In this document: positions 11,101 to 22,149 of the stretch, one piece after another
How the letters are laid out: the number at the start of each line of letters is the position of its first letter
Position numbering within the stretch: the stretch's first letter is position 1
NCBI RefSeq assembly: GCF_000281045.1
Contig: NW_008246085.1
Span: 340,555 to 404,554, forward strand
Direction of reading: 5' to 3'
From: Saprolegnia diclina VS20
Lineage: Eukaryota > Oomycota > Saprolegniomycetes > Saprolegniales > Saprolegniaceae
Length of the DNA: 64,000 nucleotides
Program-made: the position numbers and the translations under genes
Notes under the pieces: generated by a model
Seen by the model: only the letters and a program-made list of their open reading frames with translations
Database searches by the model: none
What the model was told of the DNA's origin: nothing

Positions 11101-13231
11101 ACGGCATCATTGAGCAAGCCAAGCTCCTCGTGCACCAAGGCCACGTGTACGAAGCGCTCCACGTGCTCGAGCCAGTCGCGATTGACGTATCCAATTTGCC
11201 CAAGGTACCCGAAGGCGACCGCCATTTTGCCGCCAAGACACTGCTCCTCGCGACCAACTACATGCAGCAGTCCAACCAGAAACAAGGCCAAGTCGTGCTC
11301 AACCGGTACGGCGCCGTGATTGCGTACGACCGCAAGTACGCGAAAGGGTACTTTGATCTCGCCAAGTACTACGAGGTGCTACTCGACAATGCGCGGTCGG
11401 ACACGGCGCTCGAGGTCGGCGAGCAGTACGCGTACGTGACGGACATCCTCGCCAACTACGTGCTGTCGCTCCAATGCAGCAACAAGTACCTCTTCCAGTC
11501 CTTGCCGCGACTCTTGACGCTGTGGTACGAGTGCGGCGACGTCTTTGGCGCAAGTCCCAAGCGCACGTACCGACTCGAGTTTGACATGGCGCTCGAGTCC
11601 AACAAAGAAGACAAGCTCATGCAGGAGATTTCGCGCATCGTGCTCGATGCGCTGAGCAAGCTCCCCGTGTCCATGTGGCTCGCGGTGTTTCCGCAAGTGA
11701 CGTCGCGCATCTGCCACCCCAACAGCATCGTCGTCGACGGCGTCAAAGCCATCATGGTCAAGGTCCTCTCGACGCACCCGCAGCACGCAATGTGGCACAT
11801 CCTCGGCCTCACGCAGTCGCTCAACACGCAGCGCAAGACGCGGGCGATGGACATCTTCAAAGGCGCGCAAAAGCAACTGATGGGCGCCAACAACAGCGAC
11901 ATGGCCAACTCGCTCTCGGAGGCCATGAAGCTCGTTGAGGAGCTCATCAAGCTCGCCGAGTGCGACCCGGGCAACCAAAAGCGCCTGCCGCTGCGCATGG
12001 CTCGCATCCGGTCCCAAGTGCTTGTACCGGTCCAGTCGGCCTTCTCGACGAGCGATGCGTCGACCCACGTGTACATCAAGGCGTTTGGTGACAAGGCGGA
12101 AGTGATGCTGTCGAAGGAAAAGCCCAAGCGCGTCCAGGTGCTCGGGAGCGACGGCGCGTGGTACCCGTTCTTGTGCAAGCGCGAGAAGCACGGCGATCTG
12201 CGCAAGGACGCGCGCATGATGGAGTTCAACGCGATCATGAACAAGCTTCTCACCGCCGATGCCGACGGTCGGCGCCGGAAACTGCGCCTCCGCACGTACG
12301 CGGTCATGTGTCTCAACGAAGAGAGCGGGCTCATGCAATGGGTGCCCAACACGCGCGCGATGCGGTTCCTCATCGGGCAGATCCACAAGACGGAGCAAGG
12401 GCAGTTGACGATGATGCGCCTCACGAGCGACGTGCGCGACGCCTTTATGCACTTGCAAAAGCAGTACGCCCACGACCTGCCGCGAATGGTGTCGCTCTAC
12501 CGACGCCAAGTGCTCAGCCACCCGTGCTTTGTACCCCGCTTCCACCAGTGGTTCCTCAACAACTTTAGTGATCCGACGCAGTGGTTTGACGCGCGGTATG
12601 TCATCATCGTATTTGACGCCGACGATCTTATCGGGCACGTAGGGCGGCGTTCACACGGTCGTCCGCGGTCTGGTCGATGGTCGGGCACATTGTGGGGCTT
12701 GGCGACCGGCACTGTGAAAACATCCTCATCGACTGCAAGACGGGCGAGTGCGTCCACGTCGACTTTGACTGCCTCTTTGACAAGGGGCTCAAGCTCGCAC
12801 GCCCCGAGATCGTCCCGTTCCGGCTCACGCCCAACATTCTCGATGCGTTTGGCTTGAGCGGTGTCGAGGGCGTGTACCGCACAACGAGCGAGGTGACGCT
12901 GACGCTGCTGCGTGCGAACCGCGAGACGCTACGGAGCGTGCTCGAGTCGTTCGTGCACGACCCGCTCGTCGAGTGGGGCCGATCGAAGAGCAAGCAGTCG
13001 GTGCATGTCGTGCGCAAGGTCGTCGCGACCAACGAACAAGTCAACAGCGAAGCGAAAACGATGCTCAAGACGATCGACGACCGCGTCCGGGGGATTTGGA
13101 ACCTCGGGAAAGCGTCGCACCACGAGACGCTGCCGCTCAGCGTCAAAGGCCAAGTCGACCGCCTCATTGCCGAAGCCACGAGCGACGAGAACCTCGCGCA
13201 AATGTACGTGGGCTGGATGCCCTTTCTCTAA
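5190..13231 (+). CDS. ATR: ATR-type phosphatidylinositol-3-kinase-related protein kinase
   Basis: This encodes the apical DNA-damage/replication-stress kinase ATR (yeast Mec1/Rad3), a nuclear Ser/Thr kinase acting with ATRIP on RPA-coated single-stranded DNA. The model is 5190-12595 joined to 12643-13231, about 2664 residues, normal for ATR. A single 47-nt intron lies just before the catalytic loop. The first ~1500 residues are helical HEAT-like sequence, followed by a FAT region. The kinase domain starts near residue 2300, with QWVPNTRAMRFLIGQI, catalytic loop GLGDRHCENIL, metal-binding segment VHVDFDCLF and EIVPFRLT. The last ~33 residues (ending AQMYVGWMPFL) are the FATC domain. The pattern VHVDFxCLF with HDPLVEW separates ATR from ATM and TOR. 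Start ATG 5190 (MEHLDEV) is chosen because the frame stays open upstream to 4776, but that would overlap the WD40 exon. The gene converges on DDX54 with a 30-bp gap. Confidence 0.95.
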
Positions 13232-13261
13232 GTCGCGACCGAATCAACCGAAAATACTAAG

Positions 13262-15772
13262 TTACTTGCGACGAATAATGAGTTTGCTCTTGGTCGGCGC
13301 GCCGTGGGTCTTGCCGGGCACGTTGCCGCGGCCGCGCTTGGGCTTGGGCTTGAACTTGTCCATCTTGGTCTTGTCGCCGCTGGACCGCGCCTTGCGCTTC
13401 TCCTCCTTCCGGATCGCGTTCTCGCCGAGGAGCTCCGACTTGGCGTACTTGTTGACGCGCGGCATGCCCGCTGGCTTCTTGCCGTTGCGGTAGTCGAGCT
13501 TCCGACCGGACGAGCCTTGGTCGTCCTCGTCGGCGCCAATGATGTTGGTGCGCTTGTGCTGCTTTTGCTGCCACTTCTTGTACGTCTCGCCGACCTTTTG
13601 CTTCTTGCTCGAGAGCTGCGTGCCGTCGTTGCGCTTCTTGATCGTCCCGTTCTTGAGTTCGCCGACCGTCGTCTTGATAAACTTCTTCTTGCGCACATCC
13701 CAGTGCAGGAGGCGGCGCTTGTTGTTCATCGCGACAGCCTCGTCCGGGTTCACATCGAGCATCGCATCTTCGAGACGCGCCTGCGCAAACGCGTTGCCGC
13801 GCCCGCCGTCCGCGTTGCGGCTGAGCGCCTCTTCCTTGGCGTAGTCCGTGTCCTTGATGTAGCCAATGTAGTTTTCTTCGTCCTGGAACTTTTTCGTGCT
13901 CTCGTCCGTCGTCGCCTCGACCGCCTTGGCTGCCTCCTTCTCCTTCCAGAGCGCGTCGACATCGACGCTCTCGCCGTTGAGCTTCATCTTCTTGACCTTC
14001 TTGCGGTCCGCGGCAGAGAGGTACCGCTTCGAGCCAATGACGGGCACGGCGGCCTCTTCGGCCGCGGCGGCTTCGCGCGCAGCCTTGCGCTTGGTGCGGA
14101 ACTCTTCCTGCTCTTCGGGGTTGAGCGCTTCGTCGACGCTGTCTTCGTCCTCGTCCGCAGCGGCCTTGGCCGCCTTGACCTTGCCGACGTTCTTCTCGAT
14201 AATGTTGTTGTGGAGCTTGCGCTTCGTCTTCATCATGAGCACGCTCGGCGCGTTCTTCTTGATCGAGTGGATGCCGGTCGAGACTTCGAAAATGGTTGCC
14301 GCCGGGCGAAAGCCCTTGAGCTGCTCCAGGTAGGCTTCTTGCACGACGTTCGAGTCCGACATGTGGCTGTAGAAGAGCGGGTGCACCTTCTTGGCCAACA
14401 CCTCCTTTGAGCGCTTGATCGAGAGCTTTGACGGCTCGGCGCGCGACCGGCTATACTGCTTGTACGCGTTGTCGCAGACCTTGACGAGCGGTGCGACCTG
14501 CGAGTTGTGCGTGAGCGTCTCCTTGAGGCACTCGGTCTCCGTGTCGAGAATCGCCTGCGGGAAGCAGCCATAGTGCACTTGGTCGACCGTCATGTCCGAG
14601 AGCGTGTACCCCGGCACATCGGCGGGGCACGTGTCGTCGAGGCGTCGGCCGAGGAAGAGATGCAAGTCGACCATATACGGCATCTCGTCCGGGTCGACAA
14701 AGTTGAAGGCCATGCCGCTCCGCCCGGCACGCGCTGCACGACCGACGCGATGCACAAAGAGCTTGGGCGTCGACGGGAACGAGTAGTTGAGCACGTTGTT
14801 GAGGAGCGGGATATCGATACCACGCGCGGCAACGTCCGTCACAATAAGAATCGGCGTCTTCTTGGCGCGGAACTTGCCGATGTTGATCTTACGCGACGTC
14901 TGGTCCATGTCACCGTAGACGCAGCTCGAGTCAATGTGGCACGAGAGGAGGAGCTCGTGGAGGAACTCGACGTGGTGGCGTGTCGCTGCAAACACGATCG
15001 TCTGCTCTGTCGACGGAATCACATCACGCAGCAGGTAGACGAGTGCTGCCGGCTTGTCTTCGGTGCGCATCGTGAAGAACGAGATCTTGAGCTGGTCCGA
15101 GATCTGCGACTCGACGTCCAAACGAATGAGCTCGGGCTCCGTGAGGCCGGCGCGCGCAAACTGAACGAGCGCTTGCGGCAGTGTGGCCGAGAAGAGGAGC
15201 GTCTGGCGCGACGCGGGCATGCTCGAGAGAATCTCCTGGAGCTGCTCGGCAAAACCCATTTCGAAGAGGCGATCGGCTTCGTCGAAGCACACGTACTCCA
15301 TGGCCGCGAGCGTGAATTCTGGGATTTCCTGAAGCAAGTGCATGAGACGACCCGGCGTCGCAACCAGCACGTCCGGGTTGGTGCCAAGGAGCTCGAACTG
15401 CTGCTCGAGCGAGTCGCCACCGACGATGAGACCGCACTTGATGTCGGTAAACTTGGCCAAGCTCTTGGCAAACTTGATGGTCTGCACCGCGAGTTCGCGC
15501 GTCGGCGACAGAATGAGCGCGCGGACGCCAATCTTCTTGCTGTGCTCCTTGAGCTTCTCGAGCATCGGGATGAGGAACGCGGCAGTCTTACCCGAGCCCG
15601 TTCGCGCCATCGCAACCACGTCCTTGCCCGAGAGCACGTGCGGCAGCGACTTGCGCTGGATGGGCGTGGGCACCTTGTAGCCCATGGCCATGACGGCCTT
15701 GAAGATCGGCGAGCTCAAGCCCAGCGCCTGGAAGCCGCCCGACTTGTTCTTCTTGTCCGTGTTGTTCGACAT
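13262..15772 (-). CDS. DDX54: ATP-dependent RNA helicase DDX54/Dbp10
   Basis: A single-exon gene of 836 residues for a nucleolar DEAD-box RNA helicase of the DDX54/Dbp10 class, needed for 60S ribosomal subunit assembly. The helicase core occupies about residues 10-390. It contains the Q motif (GYKVPTPIQRKSLP), Walker A ARTGSGKTAAF, PTRELA, GG, TPGR, the Walker B box (here FDEADRLFEMGF), SATLP, TDVAARGID and HRVGRAARAG. The C-terminal half holds the DBP10CT-like region and a long lysine-rich tail with KKxK clusters, typical of this subfamily. The start MSNNTDKK follows an in-frame upstream ATG (MASPLPG) that could also be used. CCAAT boxes at 15871 and 15903 lie about 100-130 bp upstream. Confidence 0.93.
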   Translation of the reverse strand: MSNNTDKKNKSGGFQALGLSSPIFKAVMAMGYKVPTPIQRKSLPHVLSGKDVVAMARTGSGKTAAFLIPMLEKLKEHSKKIGVRALILSPTRELAVQTIKFAKSLAKFTDIKCGLIVGGDSLEQQFELLGTNPDVLVATPGRLMHLLQEIPEFTLAAMEYVCFDEADRLFEMGFAEQLQEILSSMPASRQTLLFSATLPQALVQFARAGLTEPELIRLDVESQISDQLKISFFTMRTEDKPAALVYLLRDVIPSTEQTIVFAATRHHVEFLHELLLSCHIDSSCVYGDMDQTSRKINIGKFRAKKTPILIVTDVAARGIDIPLLNNVLNYSFPSTPKLFVHRVGRAARAGRSGMAFNFVDPDEMPYMVDLHLFLGRRLDDTCPADVPGYTLSDMTVDQVHYGCFPQAILDTETECLKETLTHNSQVAPLVKVCDNAYKQYSRSRAEPSKLSIKRSKEVLAKKVHPLFYSHMSDSNVVQEAYLEQLKGFRPAATIFEVSTGIHSIKKNAPSVLMMKTKRKLHNNIIEKNVGKVKAAKAAADEDEDSVDEALNPEEQEEFRTKRKAAREAAAAEEAAVPVIGSKRYLSAADRKKVKKMKLNGESVDVDALWKEKEAAKAVEATTDESTKKFQDEENYIGYIKDTDYAKEEALSRNADGGRGNAFAQARLEDAMLDVNPDEAVAMNNKRRLLHWDVRKKKFIKTTVGELKNGTIKKRNDGTQLSSKKQKVGETYKKWQQKQHKRTNIIGADEDDQGSSGRKLDYRNGKKPAGMPRVNKYAKSELLGENAIRKEEKRKARSSGDKTKMDKFKPKPKRGRGNVPGKTHGAPTKSKLIIRRK

Positions 15773-15947
15773 GTCTGCAACTGGCAAAAATGGTTGGGAG
15801 CAACCGAATTGATTGGGCCCAGGCAGCGGTGATGCCATTGGCTTAAAAGGACAAGATTTCCTACACACAGCCAATCCCCATCCGCTTCCGTTGTGCTTTC
15901 CACCAATCAACACATGCCATCCAGATCCGAGACAACGTGCTGCGTGG

Positions 15948-18900
15948 TTAAACAACATGGCTCCCGCGGCTCGCAAAGGCGTTGAAGATCTGCTCGAGCG
16001 TCGTCTGGGCGACCGTGTACTCTTGAACCATCTCCTTCAGGCCTTCGACAAGCCCAAACACGTGGCCGAGGTCCGTCGCCTGCACCTTGACACGGCACAC
16101 GTCCAAGTGCCGCTCCACAAGCGACACGTTCGCCGCGCCAAACGCCGTCGAAAGCCGCGCGTAGCAAGCCTCGAACCGATCCTCGCGCAGCCACCAGGCG
16201 CCAACTTCGTTCGGGCGGACGCGTAGCCCGCGCTCGAGCGTATCGGCCAGTGCGTAGCCGGTCGCGTGGTCCGGCGCAATGCCATGCATCCGATCGGGTC
16301 GACCCAGCACCATGCAGAGCTGCAAGAGCTCGTTGCGGGAGAGCGACTGCATCGGAAACGCCGGATGCGTCGCCAGCATGTCGTCGACGTCCCGCGCCGT
16401 CACAGGCGTGAGCTTGAGGTGCAGGAGCAAACCGTCGCCAAAGCGCGATTTGAGGTGCTGGATGCTGCCGAGGCATCGCAGACGGCCGTCGACCATGATG
16501 CCGACGCGGGTGCACAGCGCCTCGCATTCTTCCATCGAGTGCGTCGTCAAAAACACTGTCGACGTCTTGGAGCGCGTCGAGACGTCGGCAACGAGTTCCC
16601 ACAAGAAGCGCCGCGAGGCAGGGTCCATGCCCGTGGACGGCTCGTCCAGAAACAGCATGGGCGGCGCCCCAATGAGCGCGATCGCGACCGAGAGCTTGCG
16701 CTTCGTGCCGCCGCTGAGCGTCTTGGCGAGGCAGTGCTCGAACGGAGTCAGCCCCAAATGCTCGATCTTGGCATCGACGACGCGGCGCGTGTGCGCGCTG
16801 GGCACGCCTTTGAGCGTTGCAAAGAGCTCGAGATGCTCCCGGACCGTGAGGTTATCGAGGAGCGCATCAAACTGGGGGCAGTAGCCAATGTAGCGTCGGA
16901 TCGCGAGCTGCTGTGACACAATGTCGAGACCCCGCAGCTGCGCACTACCACTTGACGCCGCGATTTCGCCCGTCAAGATCTTCATGGTCGTCGACTTGCC
17001 CGCTCCGTTGGTCTACATTCCGTGTATCCCATCAGCATCCAGCCATATCAACTGCGTACTACCCCGAGAAAGCCAAAGCACTCGCCTCGCGGGAGTCCAA
17101 GTGACAGAGTCGCGAGCCCGACCTTGCCATCCTTGTACACCTTGCGGAGGCTCGACATGGAGACCACATCGTGATCCGCGCCCGCTTCAACTCGCGCGGC
17201 TTCGACTTCGACGTCATGGTCCACTTGAAACGGCGTCTCGTCCTCGACGACGGGGTCTCGAAACAAGCGGCGCGCGATGGATGGAAAACAGAGAAGATAG
17301 TCGATACCGATGGCCAATAGCGGATACAACACGGCCTCCAAAGCTAAGTACACGACGTCGGCACCGGCCACGTCCCAGTCGAACGCACTCTGGCGGCTTG
17401 GACGCAGCACAGCCAAGCTCAGATTGTTGAGGCCGTGGCTGAGGCAAAAGAGTGGTGAGAGCCGAAAGACATACACGAGTTGCTACATCCCAACATGAGT
17501 TTCGAGCGGGCATCATAGACGAGAAATACCGCGTTGAGCTCGTGCGTCGACGCTAGGCTGCTCAATACAAGCGAGGCGAGCGAGAGGTAGATGCCGAGGT
17601 AGATGTTGCACGAAATGATGTACGACTGGGCGTTCGCAGGGTCGTGGCAGAGGAACGAGAGGCAGTAGCTGAAACCAATGCACGCGGCGCCGACAAACAC
17701 AAAGAGGCAAACGACCGCTGGAAACGCCGATGTGGCGCACGTCGGGCACTCGAAACCCGTGAACGGCAAGAGGTCGCTGGACCAGATCGCGTGCACTGCA
17801 AACGCACACGGAAAAATGTACAGCATGAGGTCCCACCCGAGATTCGCGAGCCAGAATGCCGGGACACTCGCACCTGCGAGAAGCTGCTGGTGCTTGGCGT
17901 TGCGACTCGCGTGCTTCTCCGAGACGAGGTGTGGCACGATCGACGCCGAAAAGTACGCGATCGCGACGACAAAGAACGTTGTCGCCGAGAACGAAAGCGC
18001 GGTCGTGAACGCGGTCTTGCTTTCCGCCGTGAGCGGAAGCGGGTGGTTGGCCACCGAGACGTTCAGCGTCGCACTGCCAGCAAAGTATCGGACGAGCGCT
18101 TGATCCAGAAGAGCTTTGAAAGTCCCCGCCGCGTGGACCGCCGTGGTGTTGACAAGCATGTTGTAGCCAAAGACGTGCTGCGACGCATCGCCAAAGGCCA
18201 CGTACCCGCCAAACTGCACCGCCTGCAGCGACGCATTGAGCGCGACTTCAGCGGTCCGAAGGCAAAACCCCGAGGTATCGTCGACGCTAATGTTGTCGTA
18301 CGCGACACCAAAGACACTCGGGTGTGCATTGGGGTACACGGGAGCGACGACCGACACCAAATGAGACGGTAGCGCGCCCGAGAAGAACGTCTCTGCACTC
18401 AAAACGCGCTTGCACATCTCACGGTCGTCGCCCATGCACGAGAACGGCGCCGTCGTATCTGCGCGCAGCGACGACATGAGCGAAAGCGACGGATCGTTCT
18501 GAACGAGCGCGTTGGACGTGAGCAAAGCAATGCCGATCGCAATATAGAGCACCGGCCACACCACGGCGAAGAGCACCGCTTTTCGGTCCCGCTTGGCGAC
18601 CAGGTAGCGTTTGCGCCAAAGCGCGCCAAAATGCGAACGGAACAACGACGCGGTGACAGGAGGCGCTTCGTACGAGACAGTAGCGAGACGCGGCTTGGGT
18701 CCGACATCCATATGCGTGGTCTCAGAGACCTTCAAGAACACTTCTTCGAGCGTTGTAACCGAGATGCCGTACGAGGAAAGACCCAGCGCGGAGGTGTCTG
18801 CATCAAGCGCAGCAAACAAGGACGGAAACGACGCAGAACTCTCGAGCGGTAGCTGAATCGATACTTCGGCGCCGACACTTGCGAGGACCTTTGCGTGGCC

Positions 18901-21755
18901 GACGTGGCGTCGGACGGTCGCGATGACGGCATCGGCGTCGGTCGTCGCAAGCGACAGCGTGTAGCCGGCACCATACTTGTTCTTGAGAAAGAGCGACGAC
19001 CCGACGCATTGGAGCTCGCCGTTGGCCATGATGGCAATGCGGTCGCCGAGAATGTCGGCTTCGTCCATCGAGTGCGTCGTCAAGACAATGATGCGGTGCA
19101 GGCGATGACTCGACATAATGTCCCTAGCGCATCCTCTCAGCATCATTTGTGTACAGTGAAAGCTCTTACCAGCTGAGACGACGGCTGTACGGGTCCATAC
19201 CCGACGTAGGCTCGTCCAAAAAGACGATCTTGCTGTCGCCGAGAAATGCAATCGCGAGCGAGAGTTTGCGCTTCATCCCGCCCGAGAGCGCCTTTGCAAT
19301 CGCATGTCGCTTCTCGTCGAGGCCCACCGCCACGAGTTTGGCGTCCACATCCTCGGGCGCGCAGCCTTTGATGGCCGCGTAAAACAGCATGTGCTCGAGC
19401 ACTGTGAGGTCGTCGTAGAGCACATCGTGCTGGGGGCACATGCCAATCGAGTTACGGATCGACTGCATGTCGCGACGAAGCGAGAGGCCGCGCAGCATCG
19501 TCGCGTCGCCGGACGTCGGCGGCAGCATGCCGGTGAGCATCGACACGAGGGTTGTCTTACCCGCGCCATTGTGCCCCAGTAGACACGTAATCTGGTTCTT
19601 GTACAGCGTGAGGTTCATGCCTGCGATCGCCACCTTCGCGGTGCTATCGCCATCGGACGCCGGAAAGGCCTTGCGAAGCTGGCGAATCTCGAGTGCATCG
19701 CCGTCGTCCGCTTGCTGCTGAAGATCCAACGAGACATCTTCGACCGCGTCGGAAATGGGCGACGCATCGGCGAGAAGACTCTCTGCTTCGGACGATCGCA
19801 GATCGCGACGTGAAAAGCACCACTGCAGCGGAAACGTCCAGTGCTCGGACACGCCGTACTCTTTTGGCAGCACCTTCTCCACGTACATTCCCAGCAGCGT
19901 GTACAGCACCGTATCGAGTACAAGGAAGAGCAGCACGGTTTGAAACGAGATGCTGCCAAACGCATGGTCCATCGTCGACCACGTGATGCCGCTGGACGTG
20001 GCCTCTGCCTGCACGAGGATGGAAAGGCCAAGCGACATAGCAGCGGGCGCGGCCACACACGCAGCCGTCTTGGCATTTGCACTCGCGTTGGCGAGCGCGT
20101 CGGCAATGAGGAAGAGCATGAAGAAGGCGAGGACGCCAACGTACGCACCTGTCTTGGCTTTTGAAAAGAAGGCGCTGAGGAGAAACCCGAATGCGACGAC
20201 GGCAAGACCCGAGAGGAAGAAGAAGGCAAAGATGAGCACGGGCGATGCGTGCGAGAAGACGTGAAGACTGCTCGGGATCGTTTGGAGCGCCGCGAGCACG
20301 AAAAAGAGCAGACCGTACGTGAGAAACCAACTGGCAAAGATCGACATATCGCGCACGCCGAGGATCTTCATGAGCTCGCGCGCCTTGAGCTCCTTCTCCG
20401 AGACGAGGGCGACGATGAGCCCCGACACGATGTTGACGTACGACGCTGCAAACGCAAACGGCATGAACGGCGCAATGAGCGTGTAGAACGGCGACGCCGT
20501 GTACGCAGCGATCGGAAACGCAAAGACGGCGCTACCGAAGTACGGCTGCGGTGCTTGCCGAAGCGGGCGAAGGAGCAGCGCTTGAGTGGCCGGTGGCAGC
20601 GACGAGAGAAGGTCGCTGCTCGAATCGACCGCATCGAGAAGGTCGGCATCGTGCTGCAATTGCACGGCGAAACGCGCATCGAGCGTAGCGTTTGGTGCGG
20701 CAACACTGGCGACGTTCGTGCAGCCGCCAGGTCCACGGCGATCCCATGACGGGAGACACGTCAAGAAGCGAGTGACGAGCGTCTGAAGCGCGAGGAAGCC
20801 GCTCTTCGTGTAGCTACGCCCTCCATGGCAAGAGACGCTAAACATGCGCAAACTACCTCTTGTACGTCGACGGGGTCATGGCTTTTCGGTGGGGATCGAC
20901 GACCAGCGTGCTAGTTTTCGGCCCGTTTGTCAGTGATGCGCTGAGCCGAATCGTGTACGAGACAGACGTCGCCGTGCCAATGACCTGCGTCGCCGGCGGG
21001 TCCTTGAACACGATCGCAGCATACACCTTGGGAGAGGACGCATTGAGTCCATACGATGGACCTACAGCACTGCATGAGCAAATCACACAGTAGGCAAGCA
21101 GGTCTGTACCGCTAACGTAGGCTTCGAGCGCTGACTCGTTGGAGAAGAAGGCGATCGAATCGCGCCAGCTTGGAAGCGACGCCTTCTCTGAGCTGTTTTT
21201 GGATAGCGGGACGCGCGGGTACCAGGCCGCGATGGCCGGCGCAAAGTACGCGCGCGTAAAGGCCGTGTCTGGCACCAGCGCGATCTTGTACGGGGAGACC
21301 TTGCCCCGGCACTCGACGGGGACTGCATACACCGAGGATGCGTCAAGGCTCACGTCGCCATGTCGCACCAACTTCGTGTAGCATGCATACGCGTCGTCCC
21401 GAGAGAGCTCGTGCATCTTGCGGCCTTCCATGTACGAGCGCGAGGCCATGCGCCGGAGGAGGCCCGAGAAGGTCGCTTCCGTCGCATAGAACTTGGCGTC
21501 TCGAGGGTTCTCGACGCGGTCGAAGAGCGGGAAGGTCGGCGCCGTGATGGGGCGCGGGGAGAAGACTGCGTCCATGTCATCAGACCAGCCGGCGGGGACG
21601 TCGATGTTGGCGGCCTGGTCCTTCAGGGAGCCGATGGCGTAGAGGAGGAGGACGGGGAAGAGGAGCTCGAACGCCAGCTTCCAGGGGTGCTTCCGCATGA
21701 GGAGGAGGTTCTTCCAGACCAGCGTCCGAACATGCGCCTGTCGTCTGCCTGCCAT
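15948..21755 (-). CDS. ABCA-type full-length ABC transporter
   Basis: A 1873-residue full transporter of the ABCA lipid/sterol-exporter family. Exons are 20857-21755, 19170-20813, 17530-19123, 17063-17482 and 15948-17012, with introns of 43-50 nt. The order is TM helix (LAFELLFPVLLLYAI), large first extracytosolic loop, TM cluster, NBD1, second TM-loop-TM set, NBD2. NBD1 has Walker A GHNGAGKTTLVSM, signature LSGGMKRKLSL and FLDEPTSGMDP. NBD2 has GTNGAGKSTTMKI, LSGGTKRKLSV and FLDEPSTGMDP. H-loops (TTHSM) are present in both halves, so both sites look catalytically intact. Two exon junctions interrupt conserved NBD motifs: one just before the Walker A of NBD2, one after the Walker B of NBD1. 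The true start is ATG 21755 (MAGRRQAHV). The substrate cannot be told from sequence. Confidence 0.93.
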
Positions 21756-22002
21756 GGTCCTGACCAAGATGAGAATGATGTTGGACGATCTTTCAAAATG
21801 AAAACCTCAAATTCTTCCCTCAAAACGCAAAAATTGAGTTTCAGGTTTCGGGACCATCAACGATCCATCTCGTTCGCACTGACGAGCACTCGGCCCTTGG
21901 TACGATGTCAGCTCGCAGAAGCACGGTATGTCTCTGAAGAGAGGCTGGGTCGTCGACTGCCTGCTCGCTCTGCTCACTGCCCGTGGAAAGCCTTCTACCT
22001 GT

Positions 22003-22023
22003 GGCGTTAAACGGTTTAACGCC
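22003..22023. repeat. perfect 10-bp palindrome in the ABCA/NAR1 divergent promoter
   Basis: GGCGTTAAAC, one spacer base, then GTTTAACGCC: two perfect 10-bp arms. It sits about 127 bp upstream of the NAR1 start and 248 bp upstream of the ABCA start, in a 394-bp divergent spacer. The symmetry suggests a dimeric transcription factor site. No family is assigned. Confidence 0.6.
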
Positions 22024-22058
22024 TGCGAATAGGTTTTACTCGATCATATGAATGGTCG

Positions 22059-22070
22059 TTGGCCAATCAC
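22059..22070. promoter_or_regulatory. CCAAT box upstream of NAR1
   Basis: TTGGCCAATCAC, 80 bp before the NAR1 start codon, is the fullest form of the CCAAT word that recurs in the window's promoters. Confidence 0.55.
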
Positions 22071-22149
22071 GTCGCTTGGTCGCGATTGCCCAACCAGCGC
22101 AGAATTCGGCCAGCGTGTTGACCCTTCCTTCTTCCTTTGCAGCTCGAGC

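Noticed and set aside
8268-11291. 1007-codon open frame on the minus strand opposite ATR
   Set aside because: Arg/Glu/His-rich mirror of the GC-rich ATR codons; the plus strand holds conserved FAT/HEAT sequence in register.
14507-15832. 441-codon plus-strand frame opposite DDX54
   Set aside because: Antisense shadow of the conserved helicase core.
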